Part shown: in pieces, positions 1 to 8,340 of the stretch | How positions within the stretch are numbered: the first letter of the stretch is position 1 | Layout of the letters: the number at the start of each line of letters is the position of its first letter | NCBI GenBank assembly: GCA_002430545.1 | Contig: DJCM01000002.1 | Span: forward strand, 48,040-71,349 | Length of the DNA stretch: 23,310 nt | Origin: Flavobacteriaceae bacterium UBA5950 | GTDB lineage: Bacteria > Bacteroidota > Bacteroidia > Flavobacteriales > Flavobacteriaceae | Reading direction: 5' to 3' | The notes under the pieces: generated by a model | Told to the model about the DNA's origin: nothing | What the model saw: the letters and a program-made list of their open reading frames with translations, nothing else | Database searches by the model: none | Position numbers and translations under genes: made by a program

Positions 1-785
1 GAAGAAAAGCAATGCTTGAAGATATTGCGATCCTTACAGGTGGTACTGTCATTTCCGAAGAACGTGGTTTCAACCTTGAAAATACCACGATCGAAATGCT
101 TGGTACTGCTGAAAAAGTAACCATTGATAAGGACAATACAACCATCGTAAATGGATCTGGAGACGCAGAAGCAATCAAAGCGCGAATCAACCAAATCAAA
201 GCGCAAATTGAATCGACAACCTCCGATTACGACAAAGAGAAACTACAAGAGCGACTAGCAAAATTGGCTGGTGGTGTTGCTGTTCTCTATGTTGGTGCTC
301 CTTCTGAAGTAGAAATGAAAGAAAAAAAGGATCGTGTTGATGATGCATTACATGCCACTCGCGCTGCTGTTGAAGAAGGTATCGTTTCAGGTGGAGGTGT
401 TGCTTTGCTCAATGCAAGAAAATCGATTCAAAAAATTAAAGCTGAAAACACTGACGAGGCAACTGGAAATCAAATTGTCTTTAACGCTGTCGAGGCACCT
501 TTACGCACAATCGTAACCAATGCTGGTGGCGAGGGGTCTGTTGTTGTATCCAAAGTTGAAGAAGGCAAAGCCAATTTTGGCTACGATGCCAAATCGGAAA
601 CTTATGTAGATATGCAAGATGCTGGGATCATTGATCCTAAAAAAGTCACACGTGTTGCTTTAGAAAATGCAGCCTCTGTTGCTGGCATGGTGCTCACAAC
701 CGAGTGTGCACTGGTCGACATCAAAGAGGATGCTCCTGCACCTGCTGCTCCTCCAATGGGTGGTGGCATGCCAGGGATGATGTAA
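1..785 (+). CDS. groEL: Chaperonin GroEL, C-terminal half (5' end outside window)
   Basis: The ATP-dependent 60 kDa chaperonin folds cytosolic proteins inside a double heptameric ring with GroES. The window opens inside the gene: the frame is already open at base 3 (residues R-K-A before the methionine at 12), so that methionine is internal and not a start. About 260 residues are visible, matching the C-terminal half of the roughly 545-residue family. Seen are the RKAMLEDIAILTGG segment of the apical/intermediate domains, and DALHATRAAVEEG with the aspartate that in E. coli GroEL (D398) is needed for ATP hydrolysis. SGGGVALL, the equatorial domain and the glycine/methionine-rich GGGMPGMM tail follow. 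An intrinsic terminator lies 17 bases after the stop. The gene is intact as far as visible. Confidence 0.98.
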   Translation, partial: RKAMLEDIAILTGGTVISEERGFNLENTTIEMLGTAEKVTIDKDNTTIVNGSGDAEAIKARINQIKAQIESTTSDYDKEKLQERLAKLAGGVAVLYVGAPSEVEMKEKKDRVDDALHATRAAVEEGIVSGGGVALLNARKSIQKIKAENTDEATGNQIVFNAVEAPLRTIVTNAGGEGSVVVSKVEEGKANFGYDAKSETYVDMQDAGIIDPKKVTRVALENAASVAGMVLTTECALVDIKEDAPAPAAPPMGGGMPGMM

Positions 786-801
786 ATCGAAATCGATCAC
801 T

Positions 802-828
802 ACTGCCCCTCTTGGGGCAGTTTTTTTT
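802..828 (+). terminator. Intrinsic terminator of groEL
   Basis: CTGCCCC (803-809) and GGGGCAG (814-820) form a perfect 7-bp GC-rich stem, or 8 bp with the A802-T821 pair. The loop is TCTT, and eight T follow (821-828). This is a textbook rho-independent terminator. The T tract ends on the base before the ATG of the next gene. Confidence 0.93.
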
Positions 829-1284
829 ATGAAAACAGATTCGTTATTTGCTAAAATCGAAGCGAAAATCAGTTCAGGTATCGATCAAAAAGAAGGACTG
901 CAATTGATCTGTCAACTTCTTTATGATCGTATTGAAAGCTACGACTGGGTGGGTTATTATTTACATCACCCCGAAAAAAAAGAGCTGGTTTTACACGCTT
1001 ATGTTGGCGAATCGACAGAGCATACAAATATTCCATTTGGCAAAGGGATTTGTGGGCAAGTTGCATTGAGCAACAAAAACTTTATTGTCGATGATGTGAA
1101 CGCACAAGACAATTATATTTCTTGCAGTTTGGATGTAAAATCTGAGATTGTCATTCCATTATTTGTCAATGATAAAAATATTGGTCAGATCGATATCGAC
1201 TCCCACCAATTAAAGGCTTTTACAGAAAAAGACGCAGCTTTTTTAACCCAAGTCAATCGCCTGGCTGCTAAGCATTTGTTTTAA
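829..1284 (+). CDS. GAF-domain protein, probable free methionine-(R)-sulfoxide reductase
   Basis: A 151-residue single GAF domain of the fRMsr (E. coli MsrC/YebR) type, which reduces free methionine-R-sulfoxide in the cytosol. Aligned from memory to E. coli MsrC, C75 (GKGICG) matches Cys94 and C99 (NYISCS) matches the catalytic Cys118, with the same 24-residue spacing. E106, D122 and D124 match the substrate-binding Glu125, Asp141 and Asp143. The third cysteine of the E. coli enzyme (Cys84) is H65 here, so only a two-cysteine redox cycle is possible. The ATG directly abuts the groEL terminator and there is no Shine-Dalgarno; no other early methionine exists. purH lies 60 bases downstream. The family is certain; enzyme activity is inferred from the conserved residues. 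Confidence 0.85.
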   Translation: MKTDSLFAKIEAKISSGIDQKEGLQLICQLLYDRIESYDWVGYYLHHPEKKELVLHAYVGESTEHTNIPFGKGICGQVALSNKNFIVDDVNAQDNYISCSLDVKSEIVIPLFVNDKNIGQIDIDSHQLKAFTEKDAAFLTQVNRLAAKHLF

Positions 1285-1320
1285 TCAAGCTACTGAGATT
1301 AAATTACGCTTGAAAATTGC

Positions 1321-1328
1321 TACTTTTG
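1321..1328 (+). promoter_or_regulatory. Bacteroidota-type -7 element for purH
   Basis: TACTTTTG matches the TAnnTTTG -7 consensus of Bacteroidota housekeeping promoters exactly, 16 bases before the purH ATG. I see no clear TTTG at the -33 position, so the assignment rests on the -7 element and its placement. It would give a leader of roughly 10 bases. Confidence 0.5.
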
Positions 1329-1344
1329 CAACCTATTTGGGCTT

Positions 1345-2871
1345 ATGCAAGATACAATTCGCGTTTCATCCGCTCTGATTTCGGTTTTTGATAAAGATGG
1401 TTTAGAACCCATTGTCAAAAAACTCAACCAGCTTGGTGTGACAATCTATTCGACAGGAGGTACAGCAGATTATATTTATTCTTTGGGCATCGAAGTTGTT
1501 CGAGTCGAGTCGATAACAGACTATCCCTCCATCTTAGGTGGGCGCGTTAAAACCTTGCACCCAAAGGTATTTGGCGGAATTCTCAATCGCAGAGACAATG
1601 GCAAAGACGCTGAAGAACTATCGACCTATGACATCCCTTCTATAGATGTGGTGATTGTTGACTTATATCCATTTGAAGAAACTGTAGCACATGGAGGAAC
1701 CGAGCAAGAGATCATTGAAAAAATTGATGTCGGTGGTATTGCGTTGATTCGTGCAGCTGCAAAAAACCAAGCTCATGTAGTCTGTATTGCTTCAAAATCT
1801 GAGTACAAACATCTGCTCTCCATTCTGATGGATGAAAATGGGACGTTTACCTTAGAACAAAGGAAGTATTTTGCCAAGCATTCGTTCAATGTGTCATCTC
1901 ATTATGACAGTGCCATTTTTAATTATTTTGATGATGGGTCTTCTGCACTAAAGTTGAGTGTTCAGAAAGGTCATCAACTTCGCTATGGTGAAAACCCCCA
2001 TCAGGAAGGCTATTTTTTTGGTGATTTAGAGAAATTATTCGATAAGCTAAATGGCAAAGAATTATCATATAATAATCTTCTTGATATTGATGCTGCTTTG
2101 AGCTTGATGGAAGCCCACGAATCAACTGATCCTACCTTTGCAATTCTCAAACACAACAACGCTTGTGGTGTTGCCACTAGAAAAATACTTAGTGAAGCCT
2201 ATACAGCAGCACTTGCTGGCGATCCAATTTCTGCATTTGGTGGTATTTTAATTGCAAACCGCCCAATTGATATTGAAACAGCACGTCAAATTCACGAATT
2301 GTTTTGTGAGGTCGTTATTGCGCCATCTTTTGACGAGAAATCACTTACCCTTCTCAAGAACAAGAAGAACAGAATTTTACTTACTCAAAAAACAAACACT
2401 CACACAGTAAAGTTGGTTCGCAGTTGTCTCAACGGATATATCGTCCAAGACAAGGATCAAATTATTGATCATGAAAAAATGTTACAGACAGCTACCACTA
2501 CAAAGCCAACTGCAGCGCAGATTGAGGACATGCTGTTTGCCTCGAACATTTGTAAAAACACTAAATCCAATACTATTGTGCTGGCCAAAGATTTACAATT
2601 GCTTGCCTCCGGAACAGGCCAAACATCGAGAGTTGATGCGCTATCACAAGCGATTAAAAAAGCAGAAACATTTGGGTTTGATTTGACAGGAGCTGTCATG
2701 GCAAGTGATGCATTTTTCCCTTTTCCTGATTGTGTTGAAATCGCTCATAAGGCAGGAATTACAGCAGTGATTCAACCAGGAGGATCGATTAAAGATCAGC
2801 AGAGTATAGATTTTTGTAATGCTCATCAGATGCCGATGGTGATGACAGGTGTGCGTCACTTTAAACATTAA
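1345..2871 (+). CDS. purH: Bifunctional AICAR formyltransferase / IMP cyclohydrolase
   Basis: Catalyses the last two steps of purine synthesis: formylation of AICAR with 10-formyl-THF, then ring closure to IMP. The 508 residues match the usual family length. The N-terminal MGS-like cyclohydrolase domain shows YSTGGTADYI near residue 36 and GGRVKTLHPKVFGGIL. The transformylase domain shows RYGENPHQ, then LKHNNACGVATR carrying the catalytic Lys-His pair, then ISAFGGIL. It closes with DAFFPFPDCVEIA and IQPGGSIKD and ends in VRHFKH. A TAnnTTTG element lies just upstream. mreB follows after 28 bases with no terminator, so the shape operon may be partly transcribed from here. Gene order purH-mreB is common in Flavobacteriales. 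Confidence 0.98.
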   Translation: MQDTIRVSSALISVFDKDGLEPIVKKLNQLGVTIYSTGGTADYIYSLGIEVVRVESITDYPSILGGRVKTLHPKVFGGILNRRDNGKDAEELSTYDIPSIDVVIVDLYPFEETVAHGGTEQEIIEKIDVGGIALIRAAAKNQAHVVCIASKSEYKHLLSILMDENGTFTLEQRKYFAKHSFNVSSHYDSAIFNYFDDGSSALKLSVQKGHQLRYGENPHQEGYFFGDLEKLFDKLNGKELSYNNLLDIDAALSLMEAHESTDPTFAILKHNNACGVATRKILSEAYTAALAGDPISAFGGILIANRPIDIETARQIHELFCEVVIAPSFDEKSLTLLKNKKNRILLTQKTNTHTVKLVRSCLNGYIVQDKDQIIDHEKMLQTATTTKPTAAQIEDMLFASNICKNTKSNTIVLAKDLQLLASGTGQTSRVDALSQAIKKAETFGFDLTGAVMASDAFFPFPDCVEIAHKAGITAVIQPGGSIKDQQSIDFCNAHQMPMVMTGVRHFKH

Positions 2872-2899
2872 TTTCGTATAATTACAATATAATTGAACT

Positions 2900-3928
2900 A
2901 TGGGTTTTTTCGATTTTTTAACAGAAAACATTGCAATTGACTTGGGTACTGCAAACACACTCATTATTCATAATGAAAATGTAGTGGTCGATAGCCCATC
3001 TATTGTTGCGCGTGATCGTGTTACAAACAAAATCATCGCTGTTGGACATGAAGCAGCCCTGATGCAGGGAAAAACCCACGAAAACATAAAAACAATACGC
3101 CCATTAAAAGATGGTGTTATTGCTGATTTTGACGCCTCAGAACAGATGATTAGTATGTTTATCAAAAATATTCCTACACTTAAAAAACGATTTTTTACTC
3201 CTGCTCTTCGCATGGTCATCTGTATTCCATCTGGAATCACTGAAGTTGAAATGCGTGCTGTGCGTGAGTCAGCAGAACGTGTCAATGGAAAAGAGGTATA
3301 TCTTATTCATGAACCCATGGCAGCAGCCATAGGTATTGGTGTGAATATCATGCAGCCCAAAGGAAACATGATTATCGACATTGGTGGAGGAACAACAGAA
3401 ATTGCTGTCATTGCCCTCTCTGGTATTGTATGCGATAAGTCTGTAAAAGTGGCTGGTGATGTGTTTACAAACGATATCATTTACTATATGCGAACGCAAC
3501 ACAACCTCTATGTAGGAGAACGAACAGCAGAGCGCGTGAAAATTTTGATCGGATCTGCCCTTGAGGAGTTGGAAAACCCACCAGAAGATATGACTGTTCA
3601 AGGAAGAGACTTGCTGACAGGAAAACCAAAAGAAACAGTGATTTCTTATCGAGAAATTGCAAAAGCCCTCGATAAATCAATCATACGAATTGAAGACTCT
3701 GTTATGGAAACCCTATCTCAAACACCCCCAGAACTCGCGGCAGACATCTACAACACTGGTGTTTATCTTGCTGGTGGGGGGTCGATGCTACGAGGACTAG
3801 ACAAGCGATTGTCGCAAAAAACAGATCTTCCTATTTTTATCGCCGAAGATCCATTGCGAGCAGTTGTAAGAGGAACTGGAATTGCGCTAAAAAATATTGA
3901 TCAATACAAAACAATCTTAGTTAAATAG
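2900..3928 (+). CDS. mreB: Rod shape-determining protein MreB
   Basis: A bacterial actin homologue that polymerises under the inner membrane and guides the elongasome. The 342 residues are the standard length. The N-terminus (MGFFDFL) supplies the membrane-binding hydrophobic residues, followed by the phosphate-1 motif IAIDLGTANT. MVICIPSGIT, the phosphate-2 motif IIDIGGGTTEIAV and the adenosine-binding YLAGGGSMLRG are all present. It opens the mreBCD-mrdA-rodA operon, with mreC starting 7 bases after its TAG stop. The 28-base gap to purH is very AT-rich and contains no TAnnTTTG match, so I cannot point to a separate promoter. Confidence 0.98.
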   Translation: MGFFDFLTENIAIDLGTANTLIIHNENVVVDSPSIVARDRVTNKIIAVGHEAALMQGKTHENIKTIRPLKDGVIADFDASEQMISMFIKNIPTLKKRFFTPALRMVICIPSGITEVEMRAVRESAERVNGKEVYLIHEPMAAAIGIGVNIMQPKGNMIIDIGGGTTEIAVIALSGIVCDKSVKVAGDVFTNDIIYYMRTQHNLYVGERTAERVKILIGSALEELENPPEDMTVQGRDLLTGKPKETVISYREIAKALDKSIIRIEDSVMETLSQTPPELAADIYNTGVYLAGGGSMLRGLDKRLSQKTDLPIFIAEDPLRAVVRGTGIALKNIDQYKTILVK

Positions 3929-3935
3929 CTGAACA

Positions 3936-4733
3936 ATGCAGCAGCTTGTCAATGCCATTATTCGATTCCGTAACGGCTTGGTTTATGTTCTACTTATTTC
4001 ATTGAGTATTTTCCTATTACAACAATCAAGTTCTTACCACCGAAGTTTGATTGCAAATGCTGGCCTTTATTTTGGCACGCAGCTAAATTCTATTGTTTAT
4101 TCCCTTTCATCATATGTTAGCTTAAAAAAGACCAACGAGCTTCTCATTGAAGAAAACCAAATTCTTTTAGACCAACTCCTTTCTGAAAAAAAATTGCCAT
4201 CCGATACTTTAAGCTACAGTACTGTGAGGCTACAAGTGATTCGAAATTCTTTTATCAATAGCTATAACTATATTACATTAAGAGGGGGTAAAAATATTGG
4301 GGTTGAAAAAGAAATGGGGTTGGTAACTTCAAAAGGGATTGTTGGTGTTGTACAGTTTGTCGAAAATCGATATTCACAAGCGATCTCCATCTTAAACAAA
4401 GATCTACAAATCAATGCAAAGCTCAAAAACAGCAACCACTTTGGAAGCTTAACATGGTCAGGAGATGACCCTACCAAAATGGACTTGATTGATGTGCCAA
4501 AAACTGCCATCCTGAACCTCGGCGATACCATTCAAACAGGTGGTATGTCAACCATTTTTCCCCCTGGCATTCCAATAGGTATGATTTCAGATTTTATCGA
4601 CGATCAATCTCTAAGTTTTTACGATATCGAAGTCTCTCTTTTTCAAGACATGACTAATTTGGGATCTGTTTTTGCCATTGACCACCCCATAAAAGAAGAA
4701 GTAAAAAGCATTCAACAATCAACAAATGAATAG
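3936..4733 (+). CDS. mreC: Rod shape-determining protein MreC
   Basis: A bitopic periplasmic scaffold of the elongasome that links MreB/MreD to PBP2. The 265 residues show an N-terminal membrane segment (about 13-30, VYVLLISLSIFLL). A heptad-like coiled coil rich in Leu/Glu follows (about 62-88, around NELLIEENQILLDQLL). The beta-barrel domain ends with GMSTIFPPGIPIGMISD, a typical MreC signature. The last 8 bases of the gene overlap the mreD start (ATGAATAG, 4726-4733), consistent with translational coupling. Confidence 0.96.
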   Translation: MQQLVNAIIRFRNGLVYVLLISLSIFLLQQSSSYHRSLIANAGLYFGTQLNSIVYSLSSYVSLKKTNELLIEENQILLDQLLSEKKLPSDTLSYSTVRLQVIRNSFINSYNYITLRGGKNIGVEKEMGLVTSKGIVGVVQFVENRYSQAISILNKDLQINAKLKNSNHFGSLTWSGDDPTKMDLIDVPKTAILNLGDTIQTGGMSTIFPPGIPIGMISDFIDDQSLSFYDIEVSLFQDMTNLGSVFAIDHPIKEEVKSIQQSTNE

Positions 4734-5232
4734 TAATTCATACCCTTTTGTCGTCTATTTTCTTTTGCTGCCTATCTTACAGGTGATGGTGTTTGATCAG
4801 CTCAATTTGGGGGTTCAACTGGTTCCTCAAATCACACTTCTTTTCTTAATTTTTTACCCAACTGACGCTGAACAAACCGTCTTTCTTGTCATTGCATTTT
4901 TATTTGGTCTTTATTCAGATCTACTACACTCGACTATGGGTGTTCAAGCTGCAGCATGTGTAACCGCAGCTTTTCTTCGACCAACAATTATCACTTCTGT
5001 TTTTGGTAAAAATCATGGTTATGTCAACATTCGCTTGCAACAAACACCATTCATTGCCTTGTCTGCCTACAGCTTAAATATGGTTCTCCTTCACCACTTG
5101 GTGTACTATCTACTGGGTTTAGCCAGTTGGCCCAAAACACTATGGGGAATTCAACAATTTATTTTTGGAAGTCTATATACATTGTTATTTTTAATTGCAA
5201 TTATGTTTGTGTTGCGAAAGAATAAGCAATGA
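4726..5232 (+). CDS. mreD: Rod shape-determining protein MreD
   Basis: A small polytopic inner-membrane component of the elongasome. The 168 residues are almost entirely hydrophobic, with about five to six segments and the MreD-like sequence FLFGLYSDLLHSTMGVQAAA near residue 65. Sequence conservation in this family is weak, so the call leans on length, topology and position between mreC and mrdA. It starts inside the end of mreC (8-base overlap), and its TGA overlaps the mrdA ATG by four bases (ATGA). Confidence 0.93.
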   Translation: MNSNSYPFVVYFLLLPILQVMVFDQLNLGVQLVPQITLLFLIFYPTDAEQTVFLVIAFLFGLYSDLLHSTMGVQAAACVTAAFLRPTIITSVFGKNHGYVNIRLQQTPFIALSAYSLNMVLLHHLVYYLLGLASWPKTLWGIQQFIFGSLYTLLFLIAIMFVLRKNKQ

Positions 5233-7091
5233 GAAAAAACCTGTTATACATTCTTATCATAGGAAGCGGAATTATTTTTTTGATCCGTCTTCTAAGCCTC
5301 CAAGTCTTGAGCTCTGATTATGATGATCAGTCCTTACAAAACTCTGTTTTGCGAGAATATATATACCCTGAACGAGGGTTTATTTATGACCGAAATGGAA
5401 CATTGATCGTCGAAAATCAAGCAACCTATGATCTGATGATTATTCCAAGGCAGTTGCAACAATTCGATACGCTTGAGTTCTGTAAACTATTGAAGATCGA
5501 CAAAAATAATCTCGTCGAAAAAGTCCAAAAAGCTCGCTCCTATTCCACCAGAAAACCATCTGTTTTTTTGGCGCAATTATCCAAAAGTGACTATGCAGTT
5601 CTGCAAGAAAAACTCTGGAAGTATCGAGGATTTTATGTTCAAAAAAGAGCTGTTCGAAAATACAACACAGCATCAGCCTCGAACATCTTGGGCTACATTA
5701 GTGAGGTCAATCGATTTGATATCAGAAAAGACCCCTACTATCAATCTGGTGAATTGATTGGGCGGCAAGGAATCGAGAAAACCTATGAAAAAACATTGCG
5801 AGGCGTAAAAGGGGTTCGCTATCTTCAAAGAGACAAATTCAATCGAGTAATTGGACCTTATCAAAAAGGTGAGCTCGATACCCTTCCAACAAAGGCTCAA
5901 GATCTCTACTTGACAATTGATATTGCGCTTCAGGAGTATGGTCAAAAACTTCTGCAAAATAAAAGAGGTGGTATCGTTGCTATAGAACCTGAAACTGGTG
6001 AAATTCTCGTCAATGTGAGTACCCCGACATATGCGCCAGACCTATTGGTTGGTCGAAGTCGATCTGAGAATTTCAACGTGTTGAAGAACGACACCATCAA
6101 CCGTCCCCTTTTTGATCGAGGCCTACAAGGTCAGTATCCCCCAGGATCGCCTTTCAAGCTCGTCAATGCACTGGTTGCACTTCAAGAAGAAGCAATTACT
6201 CCTCATTTTCGTGTGCTCTGCAATGAGGGGCATTATTATGGCAGAACTGATTTTATGAAATGTCATTGTAATTATGGGACAAAAAACCGACTAAACAGTG
6301 GTATTTACAACTCTTGCAACACTTACTTTGCTACAATCTATCGCCGAACCATAGATCGTTTTGACGATCCAAAAAAAGGGATGAACATCTGGAGTAATCA
6401 CATCAAAAGCTTCGGAATTGGCAATTATTTAGGATACGATCATCCAACTGGTCAAAAAGGGTTTATTCCAAATTCTGATTATTATGACTACTGGTATCCA
6501 AACCAACGCTGGGGAGCAACAACCTCACTTTCCAACTCGATTGGACAAGGTGAGGTGTTAACCACTCCCATTCAATTGGCAAATATGGTTGCAACCATTG
6601 CCAACAGAGGATATTTTTACAAACCTCATTTTGTGAAAAAAATTCAAAAAGACTCGTTAGCCGAAAAGTATAGAACACCAAATTACACCACCATAGACTC
6701 TATTCATTTTGAACCAGTCATCGAAGGGATGTCTAACGTTGTGAAGTGGGGTACTGCTCGCGTAGCTCGTGTCCCAGGGGTTGAAGTGTGTGGAAAAACA
6801 GGAACAGTTGAGAATTTCACTAAAATAGATGGAGAGAAAGTACAGTTAACAGACCACTCGATGTTTGTGGCTTTTGCACCCCGAGAGAATCCAAAAATTG
6901 CAGTTGCTGTTTTTGTTGAAAATGGGTATTGGGGTGGCCGATGGGCTGCACCAATTGCAAGCCTAGTGATAGAAAAGTATCTTACTGGAAATGTGAGAAG
7001 AACCTGGTTGGAAAATCGTATGCTAAATGGAAGTTTATTAGATGAGTATCAAAAACCACTGAGCGGAAAACCTTTTGAAATCAATGAATAA
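5229..7091 (+). CDS. mrdA: Penicillin-binding protein 2 (elongasome transpeptidase)
   Basis: A class B PBP that cross-links peptidoglycan during side-wall growth, working with the RodA glycosyltransferase. The 620 residues begin with one membrane anchor (about 5-25). The pedestal domain starts at YPERGFIYDRNGTLIVEN. The transpeptidase motifs are all present: SxxK at S307-P-F-K310 (within YPPGSPFK), SxN at S362-C-N364, and KTG at K523-T-G525 (CGKTGTVEN). Length and motif order fit PBP2. It overlaps mreD by 4 bases and rodA by 8 (ATGAATAA, 7084-7091). Intact. Confidence 0.97.
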   Translation: MRKNLLYILIIGSGIIFLIRLLSLQVLSSDYDDQSLQNSVLREYIYPERGFIYDRNGTLIVENQATYDLMIIPRQLQQFDTLEFCKLLKIDKNNLVEKVQKARSYSTRKPSVFLAQLSKSDYAVLQEKLWKYRGFYVQKRAVRKYNTASASNILGYISEVNRFDIRKDPYYQSGELIGRQGIEKTYEKTLRGVKGVRYLQRDKFNRVIGPYQKGELDTLPTKAQDLYLTIDIALQEYGQKLLQNKRGGIVAIEPETGEILVNVSTPTYAPDLLVGRSRSENFNVLKNDTINRPLFDRGLQGQYPPGSPFKLVNALVALQEEAITPHFRVLCNEGHYYGRTDFMKCHCNYGTKNRLNSGIYNSCNTYFATIYRRTIDRFDDPKKGMNIWSNHIKSFGIGNYLGYDHPTGQKGFIPNSDYYDYWYPNQRWGATTSLSNSIGQGEVLTTPIQLANMVATIANRGYFYKPHFVKKIQKDSLAEKYRTPNYTTIDSIHFEPVIEGMSNVVKWGTARVARVPGVEVCGKTGTVENFTKIDGEKVQLTDHSMFVAFAPRENPKIAVAVFVENGYWGGRWAAPIASLVIEKYLTGNVRRTWLENRMLNGSLLDEYQKPLSGKPFEINE

Positions 7092-8340
7092 TAAATACCT
7101 TTTAAAGTTTGATTGGTACACCTTTTTGGTGTATTTCGCCCTTGTTTCCATTGGTCTAGTCAACGTTTACTCGACTGGACATACACTGGAAGAAAACATG
7201 CTTTCTTTGAACCACACCTTTGGAAAGCAGTTGTTTTTTGCTCTTTTGAGCATCGGTTTGATTTTCTTCATACAGTTTCCAAAAGTGAAGATTTATGAAC
7301 GTTATTCAAGTATTTTTTATCTGATTATTCTTGCGCTTCTACTTGGTCTTTTTGTTTTTGGAAAAGAAGTCTCTGGCGCTCAATCCTGGTACTCATTTGG
7401 GGGCTTTAGTTTTCAACCAGCAGAGTTTGCAAAAGTGGTCACTGCTTTAGCACTGACAAAGCATCTGAGTGAAATCAATACAGACTTAACAAAAATTTCA
7501 GATCAACTCACCTCCTTTCTTCTCATCTTTCTTCCTGCACTAATCATCCTTCCCCAACCAGACCCAGGTAGTACAGTTGTGTTTCTGAGCTTTCTTTTGG
7601 TTTTACATACTGAAAAACTGCCCTCTCAATTTTTGCTTTCTTTTATTGGGCTTGTTGTTTTGTTCATCATTACTTTGCTGATAGATAAAACACTTGCGAC
7701 AGCTATTGTTTTGGTGATGGGGCTTGTCTATATTTTTGGTTTGGATCGAAAGAAGCGTAGAAAACGGCTGCTCTCTATCATTTTAACAATCGCCATGGCC
7801 TCTGCCTTTATTCAGTCTGTTGACTTTGTATTTGAAAATGTGTTCGAGCAACGCCATCGTGATCGCTTCAACATTGTTTTAGGGCGCGAAGTGGATACAC
7901 AAGGAATTGGATATAATATCAACCAATCTCAGATTGCTATTGGGTCTGGAGGGATTCTTGGAAAAGGGTTTCTTGAAGGTACGCAAACCAAAGGAAATTT
8001 TATCCCAGAACAACAAACCGATTATATTTTTACCACTGTTGGTGAAGAATGGGGCTTTGTTGGATCAGTTTTAGTTGTTGTCCTATATGTGACTTTAATG
8101 CTTCGCATACTCATAACATCTAGGCGGCAAAAAAATAGTTTTAGTAGAATCTACTGCTACTCTGTCGTTTGCCTTTTGTTTGCCCATTTTAGCATTAACC
8201 TCGGTATGGTTTTAGGTCTCTTGCCTACCATTGGAATCCCACTGCCATACTTGAGTTATGGAGGGTCAAATCTTCTAGCATTTAGTCTGTTATTAGGAAT
8301 CTATTTGAAGTTCGATGCCAATCGGGTGAATGAGTGGTGA
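7084..8340 (+). CDS. rodA: RodA, SEDS peptidoglycan glycosyltransferase
   Basis: An inner-membrane SEDS-family polymerase that extends glycan strands from lipid II together with PBP2. The frame is open from a TTG at 7075, but the ATG at 7084 is preferred: it gives 418 residues (MNNKYLLKF) and the compact ATGAATAA overlap with mrdA. About ten membrane segments are visible. The conserved Glu in FQPAEFAK is E114, and the catalytic-site Asp in EQQTDYIFTTVGEEWG is D313. The C-terminal GIPLPYLSYGGSNL is the SEDS signature. The gene ends back to back with the convergent permease gene: the two stop codons are adjacent (TGA|TCA, 8338-8343) and no terminator hairpin with a T tract separates them. Confidence 0.97.
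   Translation: MNNKYLLKFDWYTFLVYFALVSIGLVNVYSTGHTLEENMLSLNHTFGKQLFFALLSIGLIFFIQFPKVKIYERYSSIFYLIILALLLGLFVFGKEVSGAQSWYSFGGFSFQPAEFAKVVTALALTKHLSEINTDLTKISDQLTSFLLIFLPALIILPQPDPGSTVVFLSFLLVLHTEKLPSQFLLSFIGLVVLFIITLLIDKTLATAIVLVMGLVYIFGLDRKKRRKRLLSIILTIAMASAFIQSVDFVFENVFEQRHRDRFNIVLGREVDTQGIGYNINQSQIAIGSGGILGKGFLEGTQTKGNFIPEQQTDYIFTTVGEEWGFVGSVLVVVLYVTLMLRILITSRRQKNSFSRIYCYSVVCLLFAHFSINLGMVLGLLPTIGIPLPYLSYGGSNLLAFSLLLGIYLKFDANRVNEW

Noticed and set aside
12..785. Methionine at base 12 as the start of a short GroEL
   Set aside because: The frame is open to the window edge and the residues before it match GroEL, so it is internal.
7075..7083. TTG start for RodA
   Set aside because: The ATG three codons later matches the usual short RodA N-terminus and gives the overlap type seen at other junctions.
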